DNA of 21,267 bases from Actinomycetes bacterium (GCA_029778515.1 JAKOQD010000103.1:1-21267); one strand, 5' to 3'; numbered from the stretch's first letter, positions 7,760 to 16,493 are shown. The notes: generated by a model not told the origin, from the sequence alone. A program made the numbers and translations.

Positions 7760-10477
7760 GTGGCAACTGAGCACAAGTCCAGGCTCGTCATCGTCGAGTC
7801 CCCGACCAAGGCGGTCAGCCTGGCCAAGTTCCTCGGGTCGGGCTTCGTGGTCGAGTCCAGCCGCGGCCACGTCCGCGACCTGCCGACCGGTGCCGCCGAG
7901 GTGCCGGCGAAGTACAAGGGCGAGAAGTGGGCCCGCACCGGCGTCAACATCGCCGCCGACTTCGAGCCGCTGTACGTCGTCGCGGCCGACAAGAAGGGCA
8001 CGATCCGCGACCTCAAGGCCAAGCTGAAGAACGCGGACGAACTCCTGCTCGCCACCGATGAGGACCGCGAGGGCGAGGCGATCGCCTGGCACCTGCTCGA
8101 CGAGCTGAAGCCGAAGGTGCCGGTCAAGCGGATGGTGTTCCACGAGATCACGCCCGAGGCGATCCACGCCGCAGTCGAGAACACCCGCGAGCTCGACACC
8201 GACCTGGTGGACGCGCAGGAGACCCGGCGCATCCTCGACCGGCTTTACGGCTACGAAGTCTCGCCGGTGCTCTGGAAGAAGGTCATGCCGAAGCTGTCGG
8301 CGGGCCGCGTGCAGTCGGTGGCGACCCGTCTGGTCGTTGATCGCGAGCGCGAACGGATTGCGTTCCGCGCTGCCGCCTACGCCGATATCGAGGCGGTCCT
8401 GGACGCCGGTGTGGACGCTGATCCGCGCACCTTCACCGCCAAGCTCACCGCATTCGGATCGCGCCGGATCGCCCAGGGCCGCGACTTCGACTCGGTCGGC
8501 AAGCTCGCCGGCAAGGACCTGCTGCAGCTCGGCATCGATGCGGCGCAGCGCCTCGCGTCCGACCTTGCCAAGGCCGGTTTCTCGGTCGGCAGCGTGGAGG
8601 CGAAGGGCTACACCCGCAAGCCGTACGCGCCCTTCCGCACCACCACCCTGCAGCAGGAAGCTGGCCGCAAACTCGGCTTCACCGCGCAGCGCACGATGTC
8701 GGTGGCCCAGGAACTCTACGAACGCGGCTTCATCACCTATATGCGAACCGACTCGGTGACGCTCTCGAGCACTGCTATCGAAGCCGCGCGCGCCCAGGTC
8801 AAGGAGCTGTACGGCGGCAAGTACCTGCCCGCGCAGCCGCGGGTGTACGCGTCCAAGGTGAAGAGCGCGCAGGAGGCGCACGAAGCCATTCGCCCCGCTG
8901 GCGCGACGTTCCGCACGCCGCAGCAGACCGGCCTGCACGGTGACCAGTTCCGGCTCTACGAGTTGATTTGGAAGCGCACGATCGCGTCCCAGATGAAGGA
9001 CGCCGAGGGCGAGACGGTCAGCGTCCGCATCGGCGCGACCCTGCCCGAGCGTGTGTCAGTGACCGACGCGGCCACCGGCGAGGTGGTCGATTCGGGCCGC
9101 GCGACCTTCAACGCGTCCGGTCGCACGATCACCTTCCTTGGCTTCCTGAAGGCCTACGTCGAGTCGGTCGACGACGATTCGTCCACCGACGACGCGCAGG
9201 CCCGGCTGCCGCAACTCGCGTCCGGGCAGCGCCTGGAAGCGGAGACGATCAGCGCGCAAGCCCACGAGACCAAGCCGCCGGCCCGCTACACCGAACCGTC
9301 CCTGGTGGCGAAGCTGGAGGAGTTGAACATCGGGCGTCCCTCGACGTATGCGGCGATCATCCGCACGATCACGTCGCGGGACTACGTGTTCAAGAAGGGT
9401 TCGGCGCTGGTGCCGACCTGGCTGGCGTTCGCGGTCACGCGGCTGCTGGAGGAGCACTTCGCGAAGCTGGTCGACTACGCGTTCACCGCAGAGATGGAAC
9501 AGACCCTTGACGAGATCGCCGCCGGCGATGCCGCCCGGGTCGCGGTGCTCAAGGACTTCTACTTCGGCCCTGAAGGCTCGGCCCACGAGGGTCTGGAGAA
9601 GCTGGTCACCGAACTCGGCGAGATCGACGCGCGTAAGCTGTCTACCTTCAACCTCGGCGACGATGTGGACGTGCGGGTCGGACGCTACGGCACCTATGTC
9701 GAGGATTCCGAGGGGCGCCGAGCCAACATCGATCCCGACCTGGCGCCGGACGCCCTGACGCTCGACTTCGCCCGTGAACTGCTGGCCAAGCCGGCCATCG
9801 AGGAGCGGACGATCGGCATCGATCCGGCCTCGGGTAACGCGATCGTCGCGAAGAACGGACGCTTCGGTCCGTACGTCACTGAAGTACTTCCCGAGGACGC
9901 GCCGAAGTCAGCGAAGCCGCGGACCGGATCGCTGTTCGCGTCCATGAGCACCGAGACTGTGACGTTGGAGCAGGCGCTGCAGTTGCTCAGCCTGCCGCGC
10001 CTGGTGGGCAAGGCCGCGGACGGTGAGGAGATCACCGCGCAGAACGGGCGCTACGGTCCCTACCTGAAGAAGGGGACGGACTCGCGCTCGCTGACCAGTG
10101 AAGACCAGATCTTCGAGATCACCCTCGCTGATGCGGAGGCGATCTACGCCCAGCCGAAGACCCGTGGACGGGCGGCCGCGGCGTCCGGGCCGTTGCGCGA
10201 ACTGGGTGCCGACCCGGTTAGCGGCAAGCCGGTGGTGGTCAAAGACGGCCGATTTGGTCCGTATGTCACCGACGGCGAGTTCAACGCGACCCTGCGCCGC
10301 ACCGATTCGGTCGAGGCCATGACGCTGGAGCGGGCCGCCGAACTGCTGGCCGAGAAGCGCGCAAAGGGACCGGCGCCGAAGCGCACCACCGCACGCCGCA
10401 CCACGACCACCAAGAAGGCCACGACCACCAAGAAGCCGGCCACCAAGAAGACCACCACCACCAAGCCGGCCAAGTAG
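7760..10477 (+). CDS. topA: DNA topoisomerase I (type IA)
   Basis: A 905-residue enzyme that relaxes negative supercoils by single-strand passage. The TOPRIM domain opens with LVIVESPTKAVSLAKFLG and has the Mg-binding acidic cluster in LATDEDREGEAIAWHLL. The catalytic tyrosine is Tyr327 in GFITYMRTDS. LSAGRVQSVATRLV is the usual core motif, and NIGRPSTYAAII the strand-passage domain motif. The C-terminus has no zinc-finger cysteines but several GRYGxYV/GRFGPYV repeats, then a Lys/Thr-rich tail (TTKKATTTKKPATKK), the arrangement of actinobacterial TopA. GTG 7760 follows AGGAAG at suitable spacing; the alternative GTG 7718 would add 14 residues and overlaps the candidate -10 box. It is followed by a long palindrome and then tmk-holB. 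Confidence 0.97.
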   Translation: MATEHKSRLVIVESPTKAVSLAKFLGSGFVVESSRGHVRDLPTGAAEVPAKYKGEKWARTGVNIAADFEPLYVVAADKKGTIRDLKAKLKNADELLLATDEDREGEAIAWHLLDELKPKVPVKRMVFHEITPEAIHAAVENTRELDTDLVDAQETRRILDRLYGYEVSPVLWKKVMPKLSAGRVQSVATRLVVDRERERIAFRAAAYADIEAVLDAGVDADPRTFTAKLTAFGSRRIAQGRDFDSVGKLAGKDLLQLGIDAAQRLASDLAKAGFSVGSVEAKGYTRKPYAPFRTTTLQQEAGRKLGFTAQRTMSVAQELYERGFITYMRTDSVTLSSTAIEAARAQVKELYGGKYLPAQPRVYASKVKSAQEAHEAIRPAGATFRTPQQTGLHGDQFRLYELIWKRTIASQMKDAEGETVSVRIGATLPERVSVTDAATGEVVDSGRATFNASGRTITFLGFLKAYVESVDDDSSTDDAQARLPQLASGQRLEAETISAQAHETKPPARYTEPSLVAKLEELNIGRPSTYAAIIRTITSRDYVFKKGSALVPTWLAFAVTRLLEEHFAKLVDYAFTAEMEQTLDEIAAGDAARVAVLKDFYFGPEGSAHEGLEKLVTELGEIDARKLSTFNLGDDVDVRVGRYGTYVEDSEGRRANIDPDLAPDALTLDFARELLAKPAIEERTIGIDPASGNAIVAKNGRFGPYVTEVLPEDAPKSAKPRTGSLFASMSTETVTLEQALQLLSLPRLVGKAADGEEITAQNGRYGPYLKKGTDSRSLTSEDQIFEITLADAEAIYAQPKTRGRAAAASGPLRELGADPVSGKPVVVKDGRFGPYVTDGEFNATLRRTDSVEAMTLERAAELLAEKRAKGPAPKRTTARRTTTTKKATTTKKPATKKTTTTKPAK

Positions 10478-10494
10478 CCCGCCCGCTCCCTGGC

Positions 10495-10564
10495 AAGTTC
10501 GCTCCCGAAAGGGACGCTAGCTCCCGAATATTCGGGAGCGCGGGTCCCTTTCGGGAGCGAAGTT
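10495..10564. repeat. 70-nt two-stage palindrome between topA and tmk
   Basis: The outer arms (10495-10515 and 10544-10564) are 21 nt each with one mismatch. They flank 4-nt internal loops and a perfect 20-nt inner palindrome, GCTCCCGAATATTCGGGAGC (10520-10539). The word GCTCCCGAA starts both the outer and the inner stem. It may act as a terminator for topA, although it has no T-tract, and its regularity suggests a dispersed palindromic element. Confidence 0.85.
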
Positions 10565-10596
10565 TCCGGAAGGCGGACGGGGGGAGAGGAGACACG

Positions 10597-11235
10597 ATGG
10601 GCGAGGGAGTGTTCATCGTCTTCGAGGGCGGTGACGGCGTGGGCAAGTCGACCCAGGCGACGCTGCTGGCCGAGTGGGCGGCCGGGCAGGGACGCGAAGT
10701 CGTGGTCACCCTTGAGCCGGGCGGGACGGCGATCGGGCGGGTACTGCGGGACCTGGTGCTGAACCCGTCCTGGGGTGATGTCAGTCCGCGGGCCGAAGCC
10801 CTGATGTACGCCGCTGACAAGGCGCAACACGTCTACGAGGTGGTCAAGCCGGCGCTGGGCCGTGGTGCAGTGGTGATCAGCGACCGTTATGTCGACTCGA
10901 TGCTGGCCTACCAGGGCGCGGGTCGGGTGCTGTCCGTCGAGCGGGTCGAGCAGGTGGCGCGTTGGGCCACCGAAGACCTGCTGCCCGACCTCACCGTCCT
11001 GCTCGATCTCGACCCCGACCACGGGCTCGCGACGATCGCCGAGAAGGATCGCCTCGAAGGTGCCGGCACCGACCTGCACGTCCGGGCGCGGCAGTTCTTC
11101 CTGGATCTCGCCGCTCGGGACCCGGAGCACTATCTGGTGCTGCCCGCCAGAACGGGCATCGAAAGCATCGCTGCCGCCGTGCGCGAGCGGGTGGGCGAGC
11201 TGTTGTCGGTGCCGTCTGGCAAGCTGACGCCGTGA
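10597..11235 (+). CDS. tmk: Thymidylate kinase (dTMP kinase)
   Basis: A 212-residue enzyme that phosphorylates dTMP to dTDP with ATP, the step towards dTTP. AGGAG lies 5 bases before ATG 10597. The P-loop is FEGGDGVGKSTQA (residues 9-21). LEPGGTAIGRVLRD replaces the usual REPGGT by Leu at the first position. SDRYVDSMLAYQGAGR (about 95-110) carries the Asp-Arg-Tyr motif for nucleotide binding, and LLDLDPDHGL is the conserved strand before the LID. The length is normal for the family. The stop overlaps the holB start as GTGA, so the two are translationally coupled, a common tmk-holB arrangement. Confidence 0.96.
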   Translation: MGEGVFIVFEGGDGVGKSTQATLLAEWAAGQGREVVVTLEPGGTAIGRVLRDLVLNPSWGDVSPRAEALMYAADKAQHVYEVVKPALGRGAVVISDRYVDSMLAYQGAGRVLSVERVEQVARWATEDLLPDLTVLLDLDPDHGLATIAEKDRLEGAGTDLHVRARQFFLDLAARDPEHYLVLPARTGIESIAAAVRERVGELLSVPSGKLTP

Positions 11236-12410
11236 ACTCGACGAGCACTTTCGCCGACGGGGTCTGGACCGAGCTGATCGGCCAGGATCGCGTGGTCGAA
11301 GTGCTGCAACGCGCCGTCCGTGGCGCCGGCGCGGACGGCAACCGGCACGCCATGACCCACGCCTGGCTGTTCACCGGTCCGCCGGGCTCGGGCCGCTCGA
11401 ACGCAGCCAGAGCCTTCGCCGCTGCGCTGCAGTGCCAGTTCGGTGGCTGCGGTGACTGCAATACCTGCCTGACGGCGCTCAGCGGTGCGCACCCCGATGT
11501 CACCCTCGTGCGCACCGAGCAGCTGAGCATCGGTGTCGATGAGGTGCGCGACCTGGTACGACGCTCGGCGATGGCGCCGACGCTGGGCCGTTACCAGGTG
11601 CTGGTGGTCGAGGACGCGGACCGCATCACCGAGCGGGGCGCGGACGCCCTGCTGAAGAGCATCGAGGAGCCGGCTCCCCGAACCGTCTGGCTGCTGTGCG
11701 CACCCACGTCGAACGATGTCGTGGCGACGATCCGCTCCCGCTGTCGCCTGATGGAACTGAGCACTCCGAGCACCGCTGCCATCGCCGAACTGCTGCAGCG
11801 GAGGGACGGCGTCGAGCCGCAACTGGCTGGTTTCGCAGCGCGGGTCGCCCAGGGCCATATCGGACGCGCCCGCGCGCTGGCCCGCAGCGAGACCGCCCGC
11901 GCACGCCGAGCCGATGTGCTGGCGCTGCCGGGTCGGCTGACCTCCCTTGGCGCCTGCCTGAGCGCGGCGGCGAGCATGGTCGACGCCGCGACCGAGGAGG
12001 CTGCCGCGGTCACGTCCGAGCTGGACGCACGCGAGAAGGCCGAACTGAGCGAAGCGCTGGGGTTCGGCACTCGTGGCGCTCGGCCGCGGAACGCGCAGGC
12101 GGCGTTGCGGGAGCTGGAGGATCAGCAGAAGGCCCGCGCCAAGCGACTGCAGCGCGACGCGCTCGACCGCGTCCTCACCGAGCTCACCGCCTTCTACCGC
12201 GATGTCCTGGCGATCCAGACCGGCTCTGGGGCGGCGCTGATCAACGCCGAAATCGCGGACGCCATTGGCATCGCCGCCCGTCGCGGATCGGCCGATGCCA
12301 CGGTGGCAAGGCTGGACGCGATTCTGGCCTGCCGCACGGCACTGGAAACCAACGTTGCGCCGCTGCTGGCGATGGAGTCGCTGCTGCTGGCGCTGGCTGA
12401 CTGGCACTGA
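11232..12410 (+). CDS. holB: DNA polymerase III, delta' subunit (clamp loader)
   Basis: A 392-residue AAA+ clamp-loader subunit. GTG 11232 overlaps the tmk stop by 4 bases and gives the expected N-terminus (VWTELIGQDRVVEVLQRAV). The P-loop reads FTGPPGSGRSNAARAF (about 48-62) with Arg in place of the catalytic Lys, consistent with a delta' that does not hydrolyse ATP. Cys68, Cys73, Cys76 and Cys79 (CQFGGCGDCNTC) form the zinc module. VVEDADRITERGADALLKSIEEP (125-147) is the Walker B/sensor region and RSRCRLMEL follows. The C-terminal third is helical and Ala-rich, the clamp-loader collar. It works with the DnaX and HolA products to load the beta clamp. Confidence 0.95.
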   Translation: MNSTSTFADGVWTELIGQDRVVEVLQRAVRGAGADGNRHAMTHAWLFTGPPGSGRSNAARAFAAALQCQFGGCGDCNTCLTALSGAHPDVTLVRTEQLSIGVDEVRDLVRRSAMAPTLGRYQVLVVEDADRITERGADALLKSIEEPAPRTVWLLCAPTSNDVVATIRSRCRLMELSTPSTAAIAELLQRRDGVEPQLAGFAARVAQGHIGRARALARSETARARRADVLALPGRLTSLGACLSAAASMVDAATEEAAAVTSELDAREKAELSEALGFGTRGARPRNAQAALRELEDQQKARAKRLQRDALDRVLTELTAFYRDVLAIQTGSGAALINAEIADAIGIAARRGSADATVARLDAILACRTALETNVAPLLAMESLLLALADWH

Positions 12411-12438
12411 ACGCGAATCCGCCCGCTCGTCGCGGTCC

Positions 12439-12499
12439 GGGCATTGAAATGCGGGTTCTGGTGGTCGATCCCGGTCGGGAAACCCCCTTTTCGATGCCC
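12439..12499. repeat. Imperfect inverted repeat downstream of holB, related to the 7329-7491 repeats
   Basis: The arms 12439-12458 and 12480-12499 match at 16 of 20 positions around a 21-nt spacer. The right arm, AAACCCCCTTTTCGATGCCC, resembles repeat B upstream of topA (AACCCGGTTTCGATGGC). It could terminate the tmk-holB transcript, since the right arm contains TTTT, or belong to a dispersed element. Confidence 0.5.
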
Positions 12500-12613
12500 G
12501 CAACCTGATCAGGGACTTCGCAGAGCGCGCCCTGCGCCGTGTCGCTCACGGCCGTCCGCGTCGACGGATGCAAGCATGGACACGAGAGTGTGCCCTTGTT
12601 GAGAGGACTTCCT

Positions 12614-13915
12614 GTGACCGAGCCGCGCGATTTCGAGCCCGTAGTCGATGCCGACGTGCCCGCACCGGACGCAACTCCGGTCAGCGACACCCCTGAACCT
12701 GAGCTGAGCACCTGGCGCCCGGTGCAGCCGGCCGAGCCCGCAGCCGTGGACGAGACGCCCGCCCAGCCCGAGGCATCCGCTCAGTTCGAGACTCCCGCTC
12801 AGGCGGAACCGTTCGCCGGGCCGGAACCGACGATCGAGGCCCCGGCAGTCGCGGAGCCGGTGCTGGAGTCCCAGCCGCCGGCGGCCCAACCTGAGGTGGT
12901 CCCTGCGCCACTGGATGAGCCCGAGTCGGTCTCGGTGCCCGAGCCCGAGCCGGTCGCCACGCCCGAGCCTGAGCCGGTCGCCACGCCCGAGCCTGAGCCG
13001 GTCGCCACGCCCGAGCCTGAGCCGGCACCTGTTCCCGAGCCGGTAGCAGTCCCCGAACCAGCGCCGACGCAAGCTCGAACTCCCGAGCCGCAGCCCGTGG
13101 TGGCGCCCGAGCCCGAGTTGGTGATCGACAGCGAGCCGACCACCCAGGCGGAGACCGTGGCTATCGTGCCGGCCGAGCCGGAGACCGCAGAGACTGTGGC
13201 CATTCGTCCGGTTGCCGGGCCGCCGATGGTCGAACCGACGATCGCGCTGCCCAACGAACCGGCACCGACGGCAGCCGTGCCCACCGAGTCGATCTTCCGT
13301 CCGGTGAGCCCCTCGCAGGAGCCGACCACGGTCGAGCAACTGTCGGACGAGGAGGCCAAGCTGGCCGCCGAACGCGCCGCCCGCCGTGACGCCCGCGTGG
13401 CCGCGCTTGCCGCGACTGCGCCGATGGCGATCGCCGCACCGGCGCCGGTGATCGTCCACAAGCGCACCAACGACAAGTTCTGGGGTTCGCTCGGCCTGTT
13501 CCTGCTGCGACTGGTGGTGGCGGTGATCTTCGCGATTCGCGGGCTGAACATCGTCACCGACATCCCGGCCGCGCAGGCCACCTTCGCCAAGACGATCCTG
13601 CCGGAGCCGCAGCTCATGGCGATCGTCACCGGGGTCGCGTCCCTGCTGATCGCCCTGTCACTCGTGCTCGGACTGCTGACCCGTCTGGCCGGCCTGGGCA
13701 TCGCGCTGATCGCCGGCGGGGTGCTGGCCTTCGTGTTGTGGGGGCCGTGGAGCCCGTTCGTCGCCGGTCAGCCGGGCTTCCTCGGTGAGTTCGAGTTGCT
13801 GCTCGCCGCGGTCGGCCTGCTCTTCCTGCTGATCGGTGGGGGCGGCTGGAGCCTGGATCGCAGCTTCCGTGCCGGTCGCGAGCGGGACAAGGCCGAACGC
13901 AACGCTGCCAGTTAG
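12614..13915 (+). CDS. DoxX-like membrane protein with long Pro/Glu-rich N-terminal region
   Basis: A 433-residue protein. GTG 12614 has GAGAGG at 7-nt spacing; the longer frame from 12539 has no ribosome site. Residues 1-250 are low complexity, rich in Pro, Glu, Ala and Val, with repeats PEPEPVAT (about 108-137). A charged helix follows ([24 protein letters not shown], split by sense into acid and Arg parts). The C-terminal 145 residues hold about four membrane helices beginning at [14 protein letters not shown] (289), then [34 protein letters not shown] and [19 protein letters not shown]. This is the DoxX/DoxD-like four-helix pattern. Function is unknown; some family members take part in quinone or thiol chemistry. 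The acidic tail probably lies in the cytoplasm. Confidence 0.7.
   Translation: MTEPRDFEPVVDADVPAPDATPVSDTPEPELSTWRPVQPAEPAAVDETPAQPEASAQFETPAQAEPFAGPEPTIEAPAVAEPVLESQPPAAQPEVVPAPLDEPESVSVPEPEPVATPEPEPVATPEPEPVATPEPEPAPVPEPVAVPEPAPTQARTPEPQPVVAPEPELVIDSEPTTQAETVAIVPAEPETAETVAIRPVAGPPMVEPTIALPNEPAPTAAVPTESIFRPVSPSQEPTTVEQLSDEEAKLAAERAARRDARVAALAATAPMAIAAPAPVIVHKRTNDKFWGSLGLFLLRLVVAVIFAIRGLNIVTDIPAAQATFAKTILPEPQLMAIVTGVASLLIALSLVLGLLTRLAGLGIALIAGGVLAFVLWGPWSPFVAGQPGFLGEFELLLAAVGLLFLLIGGGGWSLDRSFRAGRERDKAERNAAS
12937..13025 (+). repeat. 24-bp tandem repeat, about 3.7 copies, encoding PEPEPVAT
   Basis: Copies at 12937-12960, 12961-12984 and 12985-13008 differ only by C/T at one position, and a partial fourth copy ends at 13025. 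The repeat stays in frame within the DoxX-like gene, so length changes would not break the protein. Confidence 0.9.
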
Positions 13916-13993
13916 CGAACCGCATAGTCGGGAACGCTTGCTGAGACTGTCGTCAGCTTGTCCTGATCACACTCGGACCAGGTTCTCAAGCCT

Positions 13994-13999
13994 TAGCCT
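13994..13999 (+). promoter_or_regulatory. -10 box for leaderless transcription of the PSP1-like gene
   Basis: TAGCCT ends 6 bases before ATG 14006, so the expected first transcribed base is the A of the start codon. There is no ribosome site upstream, which fits a leaderless mRNA. Confidence 0.45.
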
Positions 14000-14005
14000 T
14001 GCGCT

Positions 14006-14842
14006 ATGCCCCGGGTATTGGCTGTCGCCTACGAGCCACTGGGTCGGCTCTACTACTTCGACCCCGGCGAGGAGCACGTCAGCTTCGGCCAGCAGGTGCT
14101 GGTGCCGTCCGGGGCCGGCGCTGAGGTGGCCACCTGCGTCTGGGGCCCGGTCACGCTGGAGTGGGACACCGAGCTACCCCGGCTGATCGGGATCGCCCAG
14201 CCGTCCGACCTCGATCGGGACGCCCGCAATCGGGCGAAGCGGGCCGAGATCGCTGCGGTCGCCCGGCGGCTGATCGCCCAGCACGATCTGGGCATGCGGG
14301 TGGTGGGCGTCGACTACGTCGATCGGAGCGAGGAGTTCGACCAACTGGCGGTGGTCTACTTCGAGGCTCCCGGACGGGTGGACTTCCGGGCCCTGATCCC
14401 AGATTTGGCGCGTGCGCTCAAAGCTCGGATCGATCTCCGCCAGGTCGGATCCCGGGACGCGGCGGCGATCCTGGGCGGCGTGGGCGCGTGCGGCCGGGAG
14501 TACTGCTGCGCCTCGATTGGGCTGCCAGAAGCCGTCATCTCGATGCGGCTCGCGCGGACGCAGGACCTGCCCGCGAACCCGGCGCAGCTCCTGGGAGGTT
14601 GTGGCCGCTTGATGTGTTGTCTCGCCTACGAGCATGACCTGTACCGCGAGTTCCGCGAGCGCGCTCCGGGACTGGGTGCCAGGGTGACCACCGCGGAGGG
14701 GCCCGGACGGGTGGTCGGACATGTGGTGCCGCTGGAAGCGGTGATGGTTCAGATCGGACACGAGCAGGTGCGCTGTCCGCTGGCCAGTATCGGCAGTCCA
14801 ATGGATCCGCCACGACCCGCGAGGAAAGCGCCGCCCGGGTGA
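14006..14842 (+). CDS. PSP1 domain protein (RicT/YaaT-like) with two Cys clusters
   Basis: A 278-residue protein of the PSP1 C-terminal family. It contains VVGVDYVDRSEEFDQLAVVYFEAPGRVDFRAL (in sense, residues 99-130) and RIDLRQVGSRDAA, the conserved family core. Two cysteine motifs follow: GACGREYCC (Cys162, Cys167, Cys168) and GGCGRLMCC (Cys199, Cys204, Cys205), which in Bacillus RicT help bind iron-sulfur clusters of the Ric complex, which influences RNA maturation. In actinobacteria it is typically found near holB, as here, usually without obvious RicA/RicF partners; none is in this window. Its role here is therefore inferred only as RNA processing or regulation. Transcription is probably leaderless, and the S33 lipoprotein gene follows after 42 bases. 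Confidence 0.85.
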   Translation: MPRVLAVAYEPLGRLYYFDPGEEHVSFGQQVLVPSGAGAEVATCVWGPVTLEWDTELPRLIGIAQPSDLDRDARNRAKRAEIAAVARRLIAQHDLGMRVVGVDYVDRSEEFDQLAVVYFEAPGRVDFRALIPDLARALKARIDLRQVGSRDAAAILGGVGACGREYCCASIGLPEAVISMRLARTQDLPANPAQLLGGCGRLMCCLAYEHDLYREFRERAPGLGARVTTAEGPGRVVGHVVPLEAVMVQIGHEQVRCPLASIGSPMDPPRPARKAPPG

Positions 14843-14872
14843 ACCATGAAACCGGCGTTCGGGGGGTTTGGC

Positions 14873-14878
14873 TACCCT
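14873..14878 (+). promoter_or_regulatory. -10 box for leaderless transcription of the S33 hydrolase gene
   Basis: TACCCT ends 6 bases before GTG 14885, the same geometry as for the PSP1-like gene. This supports GTG 14885 rather than ATG 14846 as the true start, since the promoter lies inside the longer frame. Confidence 0.45.
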
Positions 14879-14884
14879 GAACGA

Positions 14885-16456
14885 GTGCCTTCTACGATCC
14901 GCCGCCTCGTCGTCATCGCGCTGGCGCTCGCGCTAGGCGCGTGCACGCCGACGCCGGCGCCGCCGTCCGCGCCGTCCGCGTCCGTGGTTCCGGAGAATGG
15001 GATTCGAATCTCGTCCGTCCCCGGTCCGGCGGTGGATCGTCCGCAGTTCGCCGCGACGCAGCCGGACGTCGAAGGCCTCGTGGATGGCCTGACCGGTGAC
15101 GGGCTCTCGGGCTATCTCAAGCAGTCCGTGGAGTGGAGCCCGTGCGACGAGGACGAGTGCGCACGGATTCTCGCTCCGCTCGACTACGCGAACCCGGCCG
15201 CGGCCGCGGTCACCCTGTCACTGCGTCGCCAGCCGGCCACGAAGAGCCCGCGGCTCGGCACCCTTTTCGTCAACCCGGGCGGGCCGGGCGCGTCCGGTAC
15301 CGATCTGGCCGAGAGCTTCGACAATGACGGACTGGAGCAGTACGACATCCTCGGCTGGGATCCGCGAGGCACTGGCGCGTCCACCCCGGTGCAGTGCTTC
15401 AGCGACCGGCAGGCGGACGCCTTCAACAACCTGGACGGTTCACCCGACGACGAGGCCGAACGCGCTGCGCTGATCGAAGGGGTCTTCGATTTCGGCAAGT
15501 CGTGCTGGGAGCGCAGTGGGTCGTTGCTGGAGCACATCTCCACGATCGAGACCGTCCGCGACCTCGACCTTATGCGCGAGCTGGTGGGCGACGCGAAGTT
15601 GAGTTACCTGGGTTACTCCTACGGCACGCAGATCGGTGCGACCTACGCCGAACTCTTCGGCGAGTTCACCGGACGCCTGGTGCTGGACGCGGCGGTGAAC
15701 ATCACCGACACCGACGAGGTGATCCAGGCGATGGGCTTCGACTTGGCGCTGGGGAATTTCGCGTCCTGGTGCGCCAAGGAGGCGTGTGCGCTCGGTTCCA
15801 GCAAGGACGAGGTGCTCGATCTGATCACCGGCCTGCTGGACAAGCTGGATTCGGCGCCGCTGAAGGTGGGCGAGCGCAAACTCACCCAGACGCTGGCTGC
15901 CACCGGGATCGCGGCGCTGTTGTACGGCGGCAAGAGCACTTGGCCGACGTTGGCCGCGTCCGTGCTGGCGGCGACGAAGGGCCGCGGCGACGCGCTGCTG
16001 TGGGGCGCGGACTTCCTGAACTCGCGCGACGAGGACGGTACCCACGACCCGATGTTCTTCGCATTCCCTGCGATCAGCTGTGCGGACGACTCCACCGAGC
16101 AGGGGGTGCTGGACGCCGACCGGCTATGGGCGGAGGACCAGCAGAAGGCCCCGATCTTCGGCAAGTATTTCGGCCCGCAGTACACCTGCGCGCTGTGGCC
16201 GGTGCGGCCGGCCCGTCGGCTGGATATCCGCGGCGCCAGCGCGCAGCCCCTGCTGGTGATCGGCGGGACGGGGGACAATGCGACCCCCTACCAGCAGGCC
16301 GTGGACATGGCCGACCAGCTCAAGTCGGCCACGCTGGTGACCTACGAGGGTGAGGGCCATGGCACCTTCGGCGGCAAGTCCGAGTGCGTCGACCGCATCG
16401 TGGTGAACTACCTGGTGAAAGGCACGATGCCCGCGGAAGGCGTCCGCTGCAGCTGA
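14885..16456 (+). CDS. Alpha/beta-hydrolase lipoprotein, tripeptidyl aminopeptidase-like (peptidase family S33)
   Basis: A 523-residue secreted lipoprotein. With the GTG 14885 start, a textbook signal peptide results (VPSTIRRLVVIALALALGAC) with lipobox LGAC and lipidated Cys20. The longer frame from ATG 14846 would put 13 unrelated residues before it. The oxyanion region is FVNPGGPGASG, the nucleophile Ser245 lies in GYSYGTQIG, the acid is Asp464 in GTGDNATP and the base His492 in GEGHGTFG: a complete triad. The C-terminal TAP-like domain (about 420-523) is present. Several conserved Cys (for example SPCDEDEC, CAKEACALG) probably form disulfides outside the cell. Relatives include Streptomyces tripeptidyl aminopeptidases and mycobacterial Hip1/CaeA. 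Likely role: cleaving peptides or esters at the cell surface. Confidence 0.9.
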   Translation: MPSTIRRLVVIALALALGACTPTPAPPSAPSASVVPENGIRISSVPGPAVDRPQFAATQPDVEGLVDGLTGDGLSGYLKQSVEWSPCDEDECARILAPLDYANPAAAAVTLSLRRQPATKSPRLGTLFVNPGGPGASGTDLAESFDNDGLEQYDILGWDPRGTGASTPVQCFSDRQADAFNNLDGSPDDEAERAALIEGVFDFGKSCWERSGSLLEHISTIETVRDLDLMRELVGDAKLSYLGYSYGTQIGATYAELFGEFTGRLVLDAAVNITDTDEVIQAMGFDLALGNFASWCAKEACALGSSKDEVLDLITGLLDKLDSAPLKVGERKLTQTLAATGIAALLYGGKSTWPTLAASVLAATKGRGDALLWGADFLNSRDEDGTHDPMFFAFPAISCADDSTEQGVLDADRLWAEDQQKAPIFGKYFGPQYTCALWPVRPARRLDIRGASAQPLLVIGGTGDNATPYQQAVDMADQLKSATLVTYEGEGHGTFGGKSECVDRIVVNYLVKGTMPAEGVRCS

Positions 16457-16493
16457 CTTGTCGGCGTCCGAGCCCTCGGCTGGGGAGTCCTTC

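Noticed and set aside
7628..8938. A 436-codon minus-strand open frame over the start of topA.
   Set aside because: It is antisense to the highly conserved topoisomerase N-terminus and looks like a GC-rich shadow.
11130..12503. A 457-codon minus-strand open frame opposite holB.
   Set aside because: holB has P-loop, zinc and sensor motifs plus overlap with tmk; the antisense frame has none.
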